A DNA stretch of 64,000 nt. Origin: Collybiopsis luxurians FD-317 M1 (lineage: Eukaryota; Basidiomycota; Agaricomycetes; Agaricales; Omphalotaceae). Position 1 is the stretch's first letter; each line of letters begins with the position of its first letter. Shown in pieces: positions 21,911 to 33,487 of this stretch. Made by a program: the position numbers and the translations under genes. The notes beneath the pieces were generated by a model that was not told the DNA's origin, ran no database searches, and worked only from the letters and a program-made list of their open reading frames with translations. The DNA lies in assembly GCA_000827265.1 (NCBI GenBank), contig KN834751.1, positions 688,113 through 752,112 of the forward strand. The letters run 5' to 3'.

Positions 21911-24900
21911 ATGAACGATGAACAGGATAATTTTCACAATTTTCACTCGGCAACGCTCATCTCAACCCCCTTACAACCCAGCGTTCTTGTAGCTGTAGCC
22001 ACCCTCGTTCTCGCTGGATCTGCAGTCTTTTGGAGGTCCAACTTGCGCCTTGCGAATATCAGGCTTCTGCCTAAAGGTTTGGGAACTGAATCAGAGCCTG
22101 GTACGAAGCTCCCTGTGTTCACCTTTGACTCAAAATTAATTGCCATCACAGTGCTGGCAGAGGCACACGAAGCGCACGGTGAGTGTTCCGCGTTTTCTTT
22201 AGTCATGTCTCATAAGACAAACGTTCATTCAACGTTCACTGTAATAGATGCCGACGAAAGCAACAATGCCCACAATGACGGGTCAAAGTCTTCGAGGTCA
22301 AAGGAACGTCGCAGACGAAGAAAGGACCCTATGAAAGAGTTGATGAAAGGAGGCAAACGAGCCAAGGACCTAACCAAGTTACTCAAGCATCTAGAGCTTC
22401 CCGGCCCTAGCGACCCGTCCTCGTCATCAGTTCCGAATTCAGCGTCGAGTTCAGCGCATTTTGTATCACAAACACAACAGGAACCGTCATTGGAGGACGC
22501 TCAGCCTGGCAATTTTAAGCGTAATCGTAGCGGTTCCCGTTCGGAATCTGGAGCTCGTGACCCTTCTTCTTCGAGGTCGGCATCTATTTGTTCGGCAGCA
22601 GAAGGTTCTGCTCGAGGAAGGGACCATAGCGAGGACCAGAGCGAGGAAGTGTCGTTGACGGAAATTCCTCCCTCACCTGTTGGCCCCTCGAAATCCAATC
22701 TTGGTCATTCTCCTTCCACATCATATGACAGTACGCCTTCAATCGCTGTCTCGACATTTTCGTTCGACTCCGTTGATACAGCAGACACGTCCGTTCAGTC
22801 TGCGAAATTCCATAATCTAGATCCTGCCTTAGACGAGGACAAATCCGGTTCTCTGGACACCCCCTCTGCCTCCACAACTCCATCTTCCAAATCAACTAAG
22901 AATACCCGACGCAATAAGAATAGTAACTCTAAGAATAGCACTCTTCATAATGTCACAACTAATCACGGCCCTATCGACCCGTCTACTCTCATCTCATCGC
23001 AGTCGGCATCAGCTGTTTCCTATACCAACCAGAAAGACAGTGCTTCATCTTCTTCCACGCTACACCCAATTACCTCTTCGTCGAGCTCCCCATCTCCTTC
23101 TCGGGCTACCAAACCCCCTCGTTTCCGTTCCCAAACGCGTCCAGACGAGGCGGCCTCAGGTCTAGCATCCTCGACCTCTATGCCAATATACTCAACCTTC
23201 CACACTGCTAGTTCAACGTCCAAACTGGAAACTGAGTACCCAGAAGGAGAGCATGTTGAAATTGGGGACCCTACTCCATTTAATTTTCCCACTTTGAATG
23301 GTGTCTCCGGTTCCGGTTCAGGCTCGGCTAATGACTCTGTAGCGAGCTCAAGCAAAAGTGGCAGTACAGGCCCTGGGAGCACGAACTCCACCAGTCTGTC
23401 TACTCAAACCCAGATTGCTTCTCTGAGAGGTGCGTTGGAAGCTTCTAGGAGGCGCGAAGAAGAAGCTAGAGGAAGGGAGGAAAGGACCAGAAGCGAGTTA
23501 GAGAGATTAGGGAATGAGGTCAAGATGCTGCGCTGGGAAGGGGGTCTCTGGCGACAACGAGAGGGCGAGGTAAATTATATTTTACAACTGACGATTTGCG
23601 CTTGCACTAAACTCCTCTCTTCGCGTAGCTTCAGGCCCAAGTTCATCATCTCGCGCACCAAGTCCAATCCTACGCAGCATACTTTCCTTCACCCCAACAA
23701 GCTGCATCGCAACAAGTTCCTCCTCATATACAGAATCTTAGTATATCACAGCCACAGCAATCTTCAGGTAAACCATCTCAGTTGAAAGGGAAACGCCCTC
23801 ACACCAGCCAGAATTCGCCGGCGTCTTCTCGGTCCGCTTCCAAATCGTCGCATCCGTCACGTAGTTCTCATGCCTCGCCTATCCCATCTTTGGCGCAACT
23901 TCCCGAAGCTAGCGCCACCCAAAACTCATCTCCATCCATCGGATCCCCGGTTATACCTCCGAGTAGAATGTTCTCCCCTGCTACTCCATTTTCTCCGGGT
24001 TCTTCCTCGACGCCCTATCCTCCGAATCTGCCCGGCATGGGCACATTCTCCCCTTCATCCTCGTTCGGCATGTTCTCCCCCTCAGCTCCACCTTCTGCGG
24101 GTCTACCCTTTGCAAGTCCTCCCCTCGGTGCTACTGGTATGATGTCACCGCTAAGTCCGCACTCGCCATACCTTTCGTACTATCCCTCTTATGGAGCTCC
24201 CGGTCAAACTAATGGAAGCGGGGCTTCTTCCGGAGGAAAGATGCATCCCATGCAGTTTTTGAATATGCTTAACGGCCAAAATGGGAACGGAGCAAATGGA
24301 CTTACCGAAAATGGCGGGGTGAGTAGCTCTTCGACCATGTCTTCTTTGGCTTCTGGGACGGAATCCACCGGTTCGGCGTCTCCGGAGTCAACCACGTCTC
24401 CCAGTCCGGCTCCTGGTATCGTCAGAGAACGAGGTAGGAAAAGAGGCCGAGGGGGAACGACAGGTAGTGGGGATCGGGTGATGAGTGGATATGGCCATAG
24501 CTACCAGCAGTACGGATATTCCTATGGATACTCGTACCCTTACTCGAACCCAAGTTCGTATCAAGCGTACCCGGGGGCCACGCAGCTGCCGGAAGAGCAG
24601 AGCCTCCCTGAGCAGGTCAAAGAAGAAGGTTCTGATGATGTTGGTCGCAAAAACGCTGGAGTCGACCAGAATGAACCGTATATTTCCGACTCGGACCCAG
24701 ATGATGACAGAGGATCGCTCAACGAAGTATTGGCCGGTGCCATCTTGAAGCGCCCTGAAAGTATGATGGGATTGCGGAGGTCGGGCTCGGGTTCAGGAAG
24801 GTCGTCAAAATCTGATATAAAAATGAAGGACAAGCTGCAAATATCTCCGACGCAGGACACGTTCAAAGAGGCTGGTGACGAGACAGTACTTTTGACCTCT

Positions 24901-25395
24901 CCTAGCTCTGATTCCGGGCTGGGAATGGGATTGGGACTGGATTGGGTCAAGGATCCTGCACTTTTCCGGGAACCGAGTTTACAAGCGAATTCACCCTCTA
25001 TGACCGACGCTCACGCCTCAGAATCCGCCTCAAACGAAATTGATCTTGAAAGCGGGTTCTCTTCCTCTTCTTCCTCTTCATCGACCAAGTCTACAACCAC
25101 TTCTTCGTCTGATTCGCTAGAAGAGGCGCCGCCGGTCGAGTTTACGTTCCCCTCGATAGCCACTTGGGGATATTCGTACCAGACGCATTCAGCCGAGGAT
25201 TTCGACGACCACACGAAGATGAAAGAGCCTATGTCCATGGAAATCCTGAACGCCGACGTGGATCTGGAGGAAGGGCAAGAACACGAAAGCACTCCTCCGG
25301 CAGATAGAGCGTCTATTCCCATTCCCACTCACATTGAATCTCCTCCGTTTGACGGCATTATTGCTACGAGTGAAGGCCCTACTCCCGAAGCTTAG
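21911..25395 (+). CDS. Large Ser/Pro-rich disordered protein with N-terminal hydrophobic segment
   Basis: Three exons (introns 22179-22247 and 23570-23628, both GT-AG) give 1,118 residues. The first exon has a likely membrane segment around SVLVAVATLVLAGSAVFW. Exon 2 opens with a basic helix (RSKERRRRRKDPMKELMKGG, then KRAKDLTKLLKHLE) and then long Ser/Thr-rich sequence. A short coiled coil (LRGALEASRRREEEARGREE) spans the second intron, continuing LQAQVHHLAHQVQSYAAYF. Exon 3 is Ser/Pro/Gly/Tyr-rich (repeated FSP and YGYSYGYSYPYS) with a final acidic region. No enzyme motif is present. The N-terminal segment could instead be part of a mis-set start, so membrane anchoring is uncertain. Confidence 0.72.
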
Positions 25396-26241
25396 CGTGG
25401 ATGATAGATAACGGAGGACAAACTGCACGATTAGCTGAAGACGCCCGATCACGCTTCTGAAACTCGCAAGTGTCTATTTTTTGGTTTATTGCATGAAAAA
25501 GGTCTCTTCCCGTCACTGATTAACGTATAAAGTATACAAATTTTTTGCACGTCGCTCGTCTGAACCACGCCTTCTTGGTCAAGCTGTAAACTGACTTATT
25601 TGCATTCTTCTATTATTAAAACACTATATCCTCTGAATTATCAATTATACACTTGCCATAGCATTCTTCCTTTTTTTTTTTGATGATTCTTGGATGCGCC
25701 TCAGGCCCGCAATGGACTCGTTTCTCCTCTTCGTTTACTTTGTCTCCTCACTGGAATCGTTATTGTTACAGATATATGTATATACGCATACCCATGTCCT
25801 CTCCAATGGGAGCAAAATGACAGCTGTTTTTAAACTACTCCGGCCATTGAAGCCTGAAATCCGAAAATCGACGTCAAAGCTGTGATTACATGTCCAAAAA
25901 AAGTAAAGAAGAAAAGAAGAAATTAATTCATTCTTTCTCTCGCTTGCCAGGCAACGTAAATGCCAAGAGTATTCAGGTACAAACTGAAAGGCTATTTGAG
26001 TGTTTGTATAGCAGGGGCAAATGTATGTTCTGTACATATACAGAGCGCGCGAGCTTGCGTCAGATTCCGCCAAGATTTGACAATCAGACTCAGAGGGAAT
26101 TTTTTTAGTTTGGTCAACTATGTACGTAAATTGATTTTACGCATTACTGCAGTTGTACACTAGCGAATCTATGGAGCTAAAAGTAGTCTAAAAATACAAG
26201 CTTCGCAATACACAAGTGATTCAAAAGACAGATGCAAAATT
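25396..26241. other. Convergent intergenic region
   Basis: About 850 bp of AT-rich sequence between the converging disordered-protein and TOP3 genes, likely 3' untranslated sequence of both. No gene, RNA or repeat is seen. Confidence 0.5.
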
Positions 26242-29200
26242 TTACATATACCCCGCAGCAACACCCAGTCCGGACTTTGTTTTAGTAGCTCGCCCCCGTC
26301 CTCGCCCGCGACCGCGACTACCGCGGCTTCCACTCCCTCCCCGGCCTCTTCCTCGGGATGAACTGCTGCTGTTTGACTTATCATAGGTATTACTCGAGGA
26401 TGTGCACGCTAACATAGGACGCCAGATTATGAGTGAATGTGCATTAGCCAAACCAGAATATTCGCAACCTACCATTGCTCCAATGACCAGGCTGTCCGCA
26501 CTTGAAGCATGTTTGATCTGACTGGGATGAATTTCCGCCGGACGATCCGAAGCTTTTAGATTTCTTATTGACCGGGCCTGTGTTAGGACAATCTGTGGCA
26601 GGAAATTATAGGTCAGATCGCAATATACCAGACACGACACAAAATACATACTGCTCGCCCAATGACCGGGTTGATGACACTGAAGGTAATCAAAGATAGG
26701 TAAAGTGTGCAGGAGACCAGAAAGCGAGTACACATACTTTGAAGCATTCGCCTGTTGTCTGACTTCCTGCAGGATGACGAGAACCACCAGGCTCGTCGAC
26801 CCACTCCCAAAATTTACAACGACCCTCATCCTTGGCGCAGCGCCAAAACTCTCGCCCCTGATTTTCGTTTTCCTTCCTCGAAATCAGCTTGAGAGCCGGT
26901 TCGTTACATTGACATAGACGTGAATCAGAAGTAGATGTCTAAGTGAGAGATTTTGAGCGGGGCTTTTGACAAGATAACTTTACTATACTTGCATTCGAAT
27001 ATGCCCTCTTGGTCGGTACGGTAGACGCCGAAGAATTCGAAGGAGGTAATGGTACGTCTCCCCACGCGAAAAAATCACAACTCTTCTCTCCACAAGTCCA
27101 AAATGGCCGTCCTGTGTTCGGACCATCCTTCACTACTTTTCGATGTACAGCAGGAACAGTACATTTACAGTTAGGCGTTTCGCTTGAGGGAACATTGGAA
27201 TTGGAAGGGCCTGGATCTGAGTTGAACGAATTAGTTACAGTCGGGGTCGAAGAAATATTCAGTTGCGGTGTGTCGATAAATTTGAAGAATTGACAGGATT
27301 CAGGAACGGCTCCGCACTTCCAATAACGCCGTCCGTTGCTTGCAGAGCCGTCTGATATAACAGCGGAAATTGCTGGGATCTTGCAGTCGCACAGAGTTTG
27401 ATTTCCATAGTTGGAGATGGGGGCATGGGAGGCGGGCTTTGTGGAGGTTGTTGAGATTTTTGACCGAGGTTTGGAGGTAGAAGCAGAAGCAGAAGTCGCA
27501 TTCACTTTAGTGTCCCTGGGCTTGGTGACCGGTGGTGGCACTTCTGCATGGAGAAAAGATTCACCGAGAGTCCAAACTGGAACCTGATGGCTCACCATGT
27601 TCTGATTCAATGTCAATAACTTCATCTGTGACCGTTGAAGACTTCCGCCTTTTGGAAGGGGGTCCGCTACCTCCTCGACCTCCCCTTCCCCCTCTGCTGC
27701 CTCCGTCATTTCCTCTCCCTCCTCCTCCTCCTCCTCTCCCTCCTCCTCCTCCTCCTCCTCCTCTCCCTCCTCNNNNNNNNNNNNNNNNNNNNNNNNNNNN
27801 NNNNNNNNNNNNNNNNNNNNNNNNNNNNNNNNNNNNNNNNNNNNNNNNNNNNNNNNNNNNNNNNNNNNNNNNNNNNNNNNNNNNNNNNNNNNNNNNNNNN
27901 NNNNNNNNNNNNNNNNNNNNNNNNNNNNNNNNNNNNNNNNNNNNNNNNNNNNNNNNNNNNNNNNNNNNNNNNNNNNNNNNNNNNNNNNNNNNNNNNNNNN
28001 NNNNNNNNNNNNNNNNNNNNNNNNNNNNNNNNNNNNNNNNNNNNNNNNNNNNNNNNNNNNNNNNNNNNNNNNNNNNNNNNNNNNNNNNNNNNNNNNNNNN
28101 NNNNNNNNNNNNNNNNNNNNNNNNNNNNNNNNNNNNNNNNNNNNNNNNNNNNNNNNNNNNNNNNNNNNNNNNNNNNNNNNNNNNNNNNNNNNNNNNNNNN
28201 NNNNNNNNTCCTCCCCCTCCCCCTCCCCCTTCCCCTCCCCCCCCTCCTCCTCCTCCCGGCCCACCGGCTGCATTGGTGCCTTCGATTGCATGTCGCATGG
28301 CCTGTTGATGATTATAACTGCAGTCAGGGCACAAGAAAAAGGGGCAGCTTACGGTGGTGATTTGATTATGCTGCTGACGTGTAATCACATACATTTCTTT
28401 GTATTCCTCGATACACTGAGCAATCATCGCCGTTTTGTTGAGCTGCCCTTCACATATCCGGGTCATACGGCGTTCAGTCTCCAACATTGAGTGAGCGACG
28501 ACACCGAGAGAAGAGGAGCAGAATAATTCCCTACCTCACGTCTAAGCGTTGGTTTTGTCAAACTTTTTATGAGTCCGACTTTCTCATAACCTTCGATTAG
28601 TCCGAGTCCGAGGGTGGAAGGGAGGAGGTACTTGGTTGCTCCCTCATACTGCTCAATGACGTACTCTCGGTCAATGACGGTTTGTATGTGCTGCGCGATG
28701 GTCGCGTCGGTACCTAGTAAATGGGAACTCAGCTGATGATGGGAGGTGACTTCAACCAAGCATGGCCTACCGATGCCGTTCTTGTCCATAATGGCGACAA
28801 GATCAGCCTCGGTCAGTGGACTAGGTTTGGTCGTTTGCCCTTCTCGTAGCTCACAGACCGAGGGGTTGAAAGTCTCTCCTTCTTCGAAATCTGGGAGAAC
28901 GTTGTCTACCCATTTGTCGTAAGGGTAAACCTCGAGATAATTCTTTGCAGTAACAGTTAACCCTTCAGCGATGGTACTTCAATAAGATTCAACCTCAAGA
29001 TAGCGCTAAAATTTTACCTGTAGCAGAGAATGATTCGTCCCCGCATAAAACTTCGACAGTAGTTTGGTTTCCAACAGCATCTTGAGAACAGGAAGCAAGA
29101 AATCGTCTTGTAATGTAATCGTAGACTTTCTTCTCGTCTCCAACGAGATTCGCTACATGAGCAGTCGGATGGATAGGAGGATGTGCTTTATCGTTGTTCT

Positions 29201-30620
29201 TTCCTCTGCGGGGTGAATTGAAACCGCCCTGTTGAAGTCTGTACAGAACATGGAAACAGGCCCAAGGTAAATGGTGACACATCTCACCTTTGAGCAAAAT
29301 CGCCCCAAGCCGGGTCGACTGTTTGTTTCTGAATGAGCGTCTGAAAGTCAAACTGAGCGTCGTACTGATCCGTCTCGGTACGCGGATATGACAGGAATCC
29401 TTGCTGGTAGAGTTTCTCTGCGATCTACCGTCTTTTCAGTAACACTGTCACCATGAGCAAGTGGGATAACTCACATCGAGAACTTTCTTGGGGGCAAGCT
29501 TTAATAAACGCGATCCGGCCTTTTGTAATTCGACAGTCGTCAGAGGAAGAGGCTTACTTTGCCAAAGAGTTAGAAGGGTGCAAAGGACCTCGGTGCAGAA
29601 CAAACTCACTATTTTTTAGTTTCCTTCTTCACTACACTCTGAATTCTCGCCACAGGATCATCCAGTACATGCTCGTAGAGGGCGATTGCAACATCTTCGT
29701 CAAACAGATGACCTCTTTTCCAGTTGAAGCGTGTTTCTTCGTTGTTGCGCAGCAGAGAAAGATAAATATACCAGAAAGTTTCCGGGCGAAAGTTTTGCAT
29801 ATCTTGAAACCTTGAGACGACAAAACCGAGGGTCGGGTACTGACACGGCCCTGAAAGAAGAAATGAGAGAGTCGAGCAAGAGTTAGGTCAAGTTATGCAC
29901 CATAGCTGAGCATATTGACTTCTTCAAGCTGTGGAAACCGGGGTTTCAGAGTCAAAGTCTGCCACCGGGTGAACGCAGAGCCAATCCTAAGGTCGAGAGT
30001 TATTCTCGCATCAACAGCATCGACTAACTTCTGATCCAGATTGACTGGATGTTGAGCAGCATGATGTATTTGCCTAAAACGAATCGATAAGTCTTCGGGG
30101 ATAATGACATAGGGCTACGCACTGGGCGATAATAGCACTAAACCGAGCCCTCTTAACCACAATGTTACGCTTGGACCTTCTACAAACTTCGGCGATTTCT
30201 GCACCAATATGCTCTCCCTCCCGATCACAATCTGTCCATATCATCAACGTGTCGGCAGACCTCGCTTCAGTAAAAATGTTTTTCTCGATTGCTTTCTTGT
30301 CATCTGGCACTTTGGTCACTGACGGTGCATCGAATAGGGTGAATGGATCGCAAGAATGCCATTTACGAAACCCATCGGGAAAGTCCAGCTGAGTGAGATG
30401 GCCAGCGACACAAGTAACAGTAAACCTTGCGCGAGCTGGAGCATAGTCGAAATCGTAATTTTTGATGAATTTGCTTGGGGTATTACGCTGGTTTACGAGT
30501 GAGAATCGAAAGAAAGAGACAACAAATGCCACTCACAGTGTTGTATGTGCCTCCTGAGAGAATCTGAGTGATGGACTTGGAAATGGACGGCTTCTCAGCC
30601 ACGCATAATATCTTGGTCAT
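26242..30620 (-). CDS. TOP3: DNA topoisomerase III with GRF and CCHC zinc fingers
   Basis: Type IA topoisomerase that, with a RecQ helicase and Rmi1, dissolves recombination intermediates. The start MTKILCVAEKPSISKSITQI is the TOPRIM N-terminus; DCDREGEHIGAEI binds the metal. GFLSYPRTETDQY contains the active-site Tyr (codon 29386-29388). PPIHPTAHV and LVAIMDKNGIGTDATIA are core motifs. The C-terminal part has a very Gly/Arg-rich tract interrupted by the assembly gap, a basic SKRRKSS, three GRF-type zinc fingers (GRRYWKC, GRPFWTC, GREFWRC cores) and two CCHC knuckles (CHQPGHWASNC, CGQPGHWSNAC). An RGRGRG tail ends GLGVAAGYM. This layout resembles animal TOP3A rather than yeast Top3. It has many introns, and the gap leaves the length unknown. 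Confidence 0.95.
27773..28208. other. Assembly gap (436 N)
   Basis: A run of N inside the TOP3 gene. Both flanks are CTCC/CCT pyrimidine repeats on the + strand, which encode poly-Gly/Glu-Gly/Arg-Gly on the minus strand. The gap therefore probably reflects a low-complexity, GC-skewed repeat that could not be assembled. The N count may not equal the true length. Confidence 0.97.
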
Positions 30621-30740
30621 AGCACGTAGAATGTGCTGGTTGACATCCAAGACGCGATGCTGACTCAGCGGACGCGTCTGAGGTTGCTAGGTCATGTGAC
30701 ACGCGTATACAATTCAAAAAATTTTCTTTGCACATTGACC
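30621..30740. promoter_or_regulatory. Bidirectional TOP3/UTP25 promoter with two ACGCGT boxes
   Basis: Only 120 bp separate the divergent start codons. Two perfect ACGCGT sites lie at 30672-30677 and 30701-30706. This is the MluI cell-cycle box that MBF-type factors (Mbp1/Swi6) bind in yeasts upstream of S-phase genes. Use in this organism is inferred. Confidence 0.65.
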
Positions 30741-33196
30741 ATGAGCGACGAGAACTTGACGACGACTCGACTTTTAACCCTTCTCAATGTGTCTGCAACA
30801 AAGGCTGGCAAAAGAAAATGGGAGCCATATGTTCCAGCAGCTAAACTGAACAAACGAAAGTCGGTCAAGTTGGCTGAAGATGTTGGCCAGGATGTGCCTC
30901 AGGATGCTCAAATGACAGAAGTGGAAGAGGTTCGAGAGCCCCTTGAGGTAGACGAGGAAGTGGGATCTGAAGGTATTGGCTGAACCTAAGCTTTCTGCGC
31001 CCGAATCTAACGACGGAAAAGACCCGTACGAGTTGCACTTCGGTTGCAGTTCTGTCCACCTTTCCGATATCACCAGATCTTCAGTGGACCAGACATCCTG
31101 GAAATCTCAACCCTCGTCCCGGGGAAGACTTGGGCCTACTTATGAACTAGTTCCTGAAGGCTCAAACCCTGGCCCTTCGCACCCAAAGGGAGACGCCGTT
31201 AGTAGCTCTGTTTTCCGTCCGATTGCAGAAATAACCAGATTTCATAGATTCTCGAACGACTCAAGAAACAATATCGTTCTAGAAAGGGTGTTTCGAAGGG
31301 TATGTCATCTACAATATCGACCCTGGTTACCCTTACAATTCGACGTTGTAGACCAGTATGACCTTCAAAATGACTTACTTTCAACATTGTCTACCCACAA
31401 AGATCTCTATTTATCTTCAAGCTCTTGGGAGAATAAAAAAGCCATCCGGGAAGCTACTGCCTTACATCTTTTGAACCATGTTACAAAGTATGCCTTCGAC
31501 CCGATCCGTCCATGCAAATATTGACCTTTTTCCAACAGGAAACGACGGCGGGTCCTTAAGAATAACGAACGAATTGCCAATGCCAAAAAAGCTGGGAACG
31601 AACCTCCGGAAGATGTTCAGGATCAAGGCTTCACTCGACCTTCCGTCCTCATTCTTCTTCCCTTCCGCTCCTCCGCATTAGCCTGGTTTGACGCCCTCAT
31701 AACTCATACACCTTCGCCGGAATATCAGATCGAAAATCATAATCGAATCAGTTCCGAGTATGGCCTACCACCTGGTGCAGTGGACAAACTGGCTACAGCA
31801 GAGCCAGGAATGTATCCTCTGGATCACGTTGAGACGTTCAAGGGCAACGTCGATGATAACTTCAGAGTTGGAGTCAAACTAACACGGAAGAGCGTTAAAG
31901 CTTTTACGGAGTTCTATGGTTGTGATATCATAATTGCCAGCCCTCTCGGTCTACGGCAGTCGATACAGAAAGAAAAGTTGGTCAATTTTCTCCCCTACTT
32001 GGCGCCATGACTGACATCTTTACTAGGAATGCTGACTATCTTTCGTCAATTGAGATGCTCGTCATAGATCAACTTGATGCACTAACGATGCAGAACTGGG
32101 ATCATGTCAAGGTATTGATTTTTCTTTGCTTCCATCTTCTCTCCTGTTCTTACGCAGCCGCAGTTCGTCTTGGACCATCTCAATAAAATTCCTAAAGAAT
32201 CCCATGATACCGACTTTTCGCGTACCAAACCTTGGTATTTGGATGGATAGTGAGCATCACTGGTAACAATGACATCGTTTAGTTCTGACGTACTCTAGCT
32301 CAGAGTATCTTCGTCAGTCAATACTGATTTCAGCGTACGAGACACCTGAGACTCGTCAGCTCTTCAACACGAGACTCAGAAACGTTGCGGGCAAGATTAG
32401 AACTGATAAGCGGTGGCCGCCATTAGATGTACCAGAAGGCATTGACCAAGTAGGATTGGTTCCATATTTAAAATTTAGATCCATCTCATCATCTCGACTC
32501 CAGAACTTTGTTCGCTTTGACTGCGGCAACCCAAAGGATGAAAGTGACAAGCGATTCAATTACTTTACTACGCAGGTACGGAGCAGAACTCTCTGTATAG
32601 TGACTCATTCGAATACCTTGCTGTCAGCTGCTACCCACTGTGTTAAAATCCGCGGTACAGAGTTCCAACACAGTCATCTTTGTACCATCGTATTTTGACT
32701 TTGTTCGAGTAAACAATCACTTTCGGAATCTGAGCGTGTCATTCGCGGTGCTATCCGAGTGAGTCAGTTACCTTATCGTCTTGATCACATATTCGCTGAT
32801 ATGCGAATTCAAGGTATTCTACCAATCAAGAAATATCTCGCGCCCGACAAGCGTTCTTTTCAGGGCAAAAGTCCTTCCTACTCGTCACTGAGCGTTTCCA
32901 CTTCTACAAGAGGTGACAATTCTACTTGTGATTTTCCATTCACCAGTACTAACGCATATCCTGTTCTCCTGTCCGGTGTCTTCAGGTACAAAATTCGAGG
33001 AATCCGAAATCTCATTTTTTATGGCCCTTCCGACCACCCTCAATTTTATAGCGAGTATCTATCCTTTCCTTTTTTGGATGATGGAGTCGAAAGCTCGGAT
33101 GTTACTTGCCGTCTCTTGTATTCAAAATACGACTGGTTCAGACTGGAGAGGATAGTTGGGACGGAAGCGGCTGTAGAGTTGACAAAAAGTCTGTAG
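30741..33196 (+). CDS. UTP25: U3 snoRNA-associated protein 25 (rRNA processing)
   Basis: Nucleolar small-subunit processome protein with a degenerate DEAD-helicase fold. [19 protein letters not shown] begins a short acidic N-terminus. The conserved core includes LREAYTLH-like sequence ([20 protein letters not shown]), [15 protein letters not shown] (motif I-like), [32 protein letters not shown] (motif II-like), [49 protein letters not shown] and [16 protein letters not shown]. Joining needs a hidden exon at 31251-31294 ([17 protein letters not shown]) flanked by introns from about 31200 and 31295. The first frame change near 30930-30973 needs either a 43-nt intron or is a frameshift. It is convergent with ATG3. 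Confidence 0.92.
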
Positions 33197-33487
33197 AGTG
33201 GTTGTTCGCCTGTATTTAGAGTCTTGTTTGCGGAGGCAGATGAGTATCTCCATTGTCCCGTAAGAAAGCCATCTTCCGGCTACATGAACTGTTCGATTAT
33301 CGAAGCAGTCGTAAACACTGATAAAGTTTGTGTGGGGAGAAAAATACATTAGCAGATTCATTCCTTTCTTCTCTAGATATAACATGTATCTCGACGTCGA
33401 GTGAGCCTAAGTAAGTGTACTTGTATGAAAATCGGGTATCAACATTCCTTTCCTTCCATCGTTCGTTCGAATCTAGATTCGCTCAGT

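Noticed and set aside
27532..28487. Long open frames on both strands across 27.5-28.5 kb
   Set aside because: They are long only because the run of N hides stop codons. Only the minus-strand Gly-rich frame fits the TOP3 gene.
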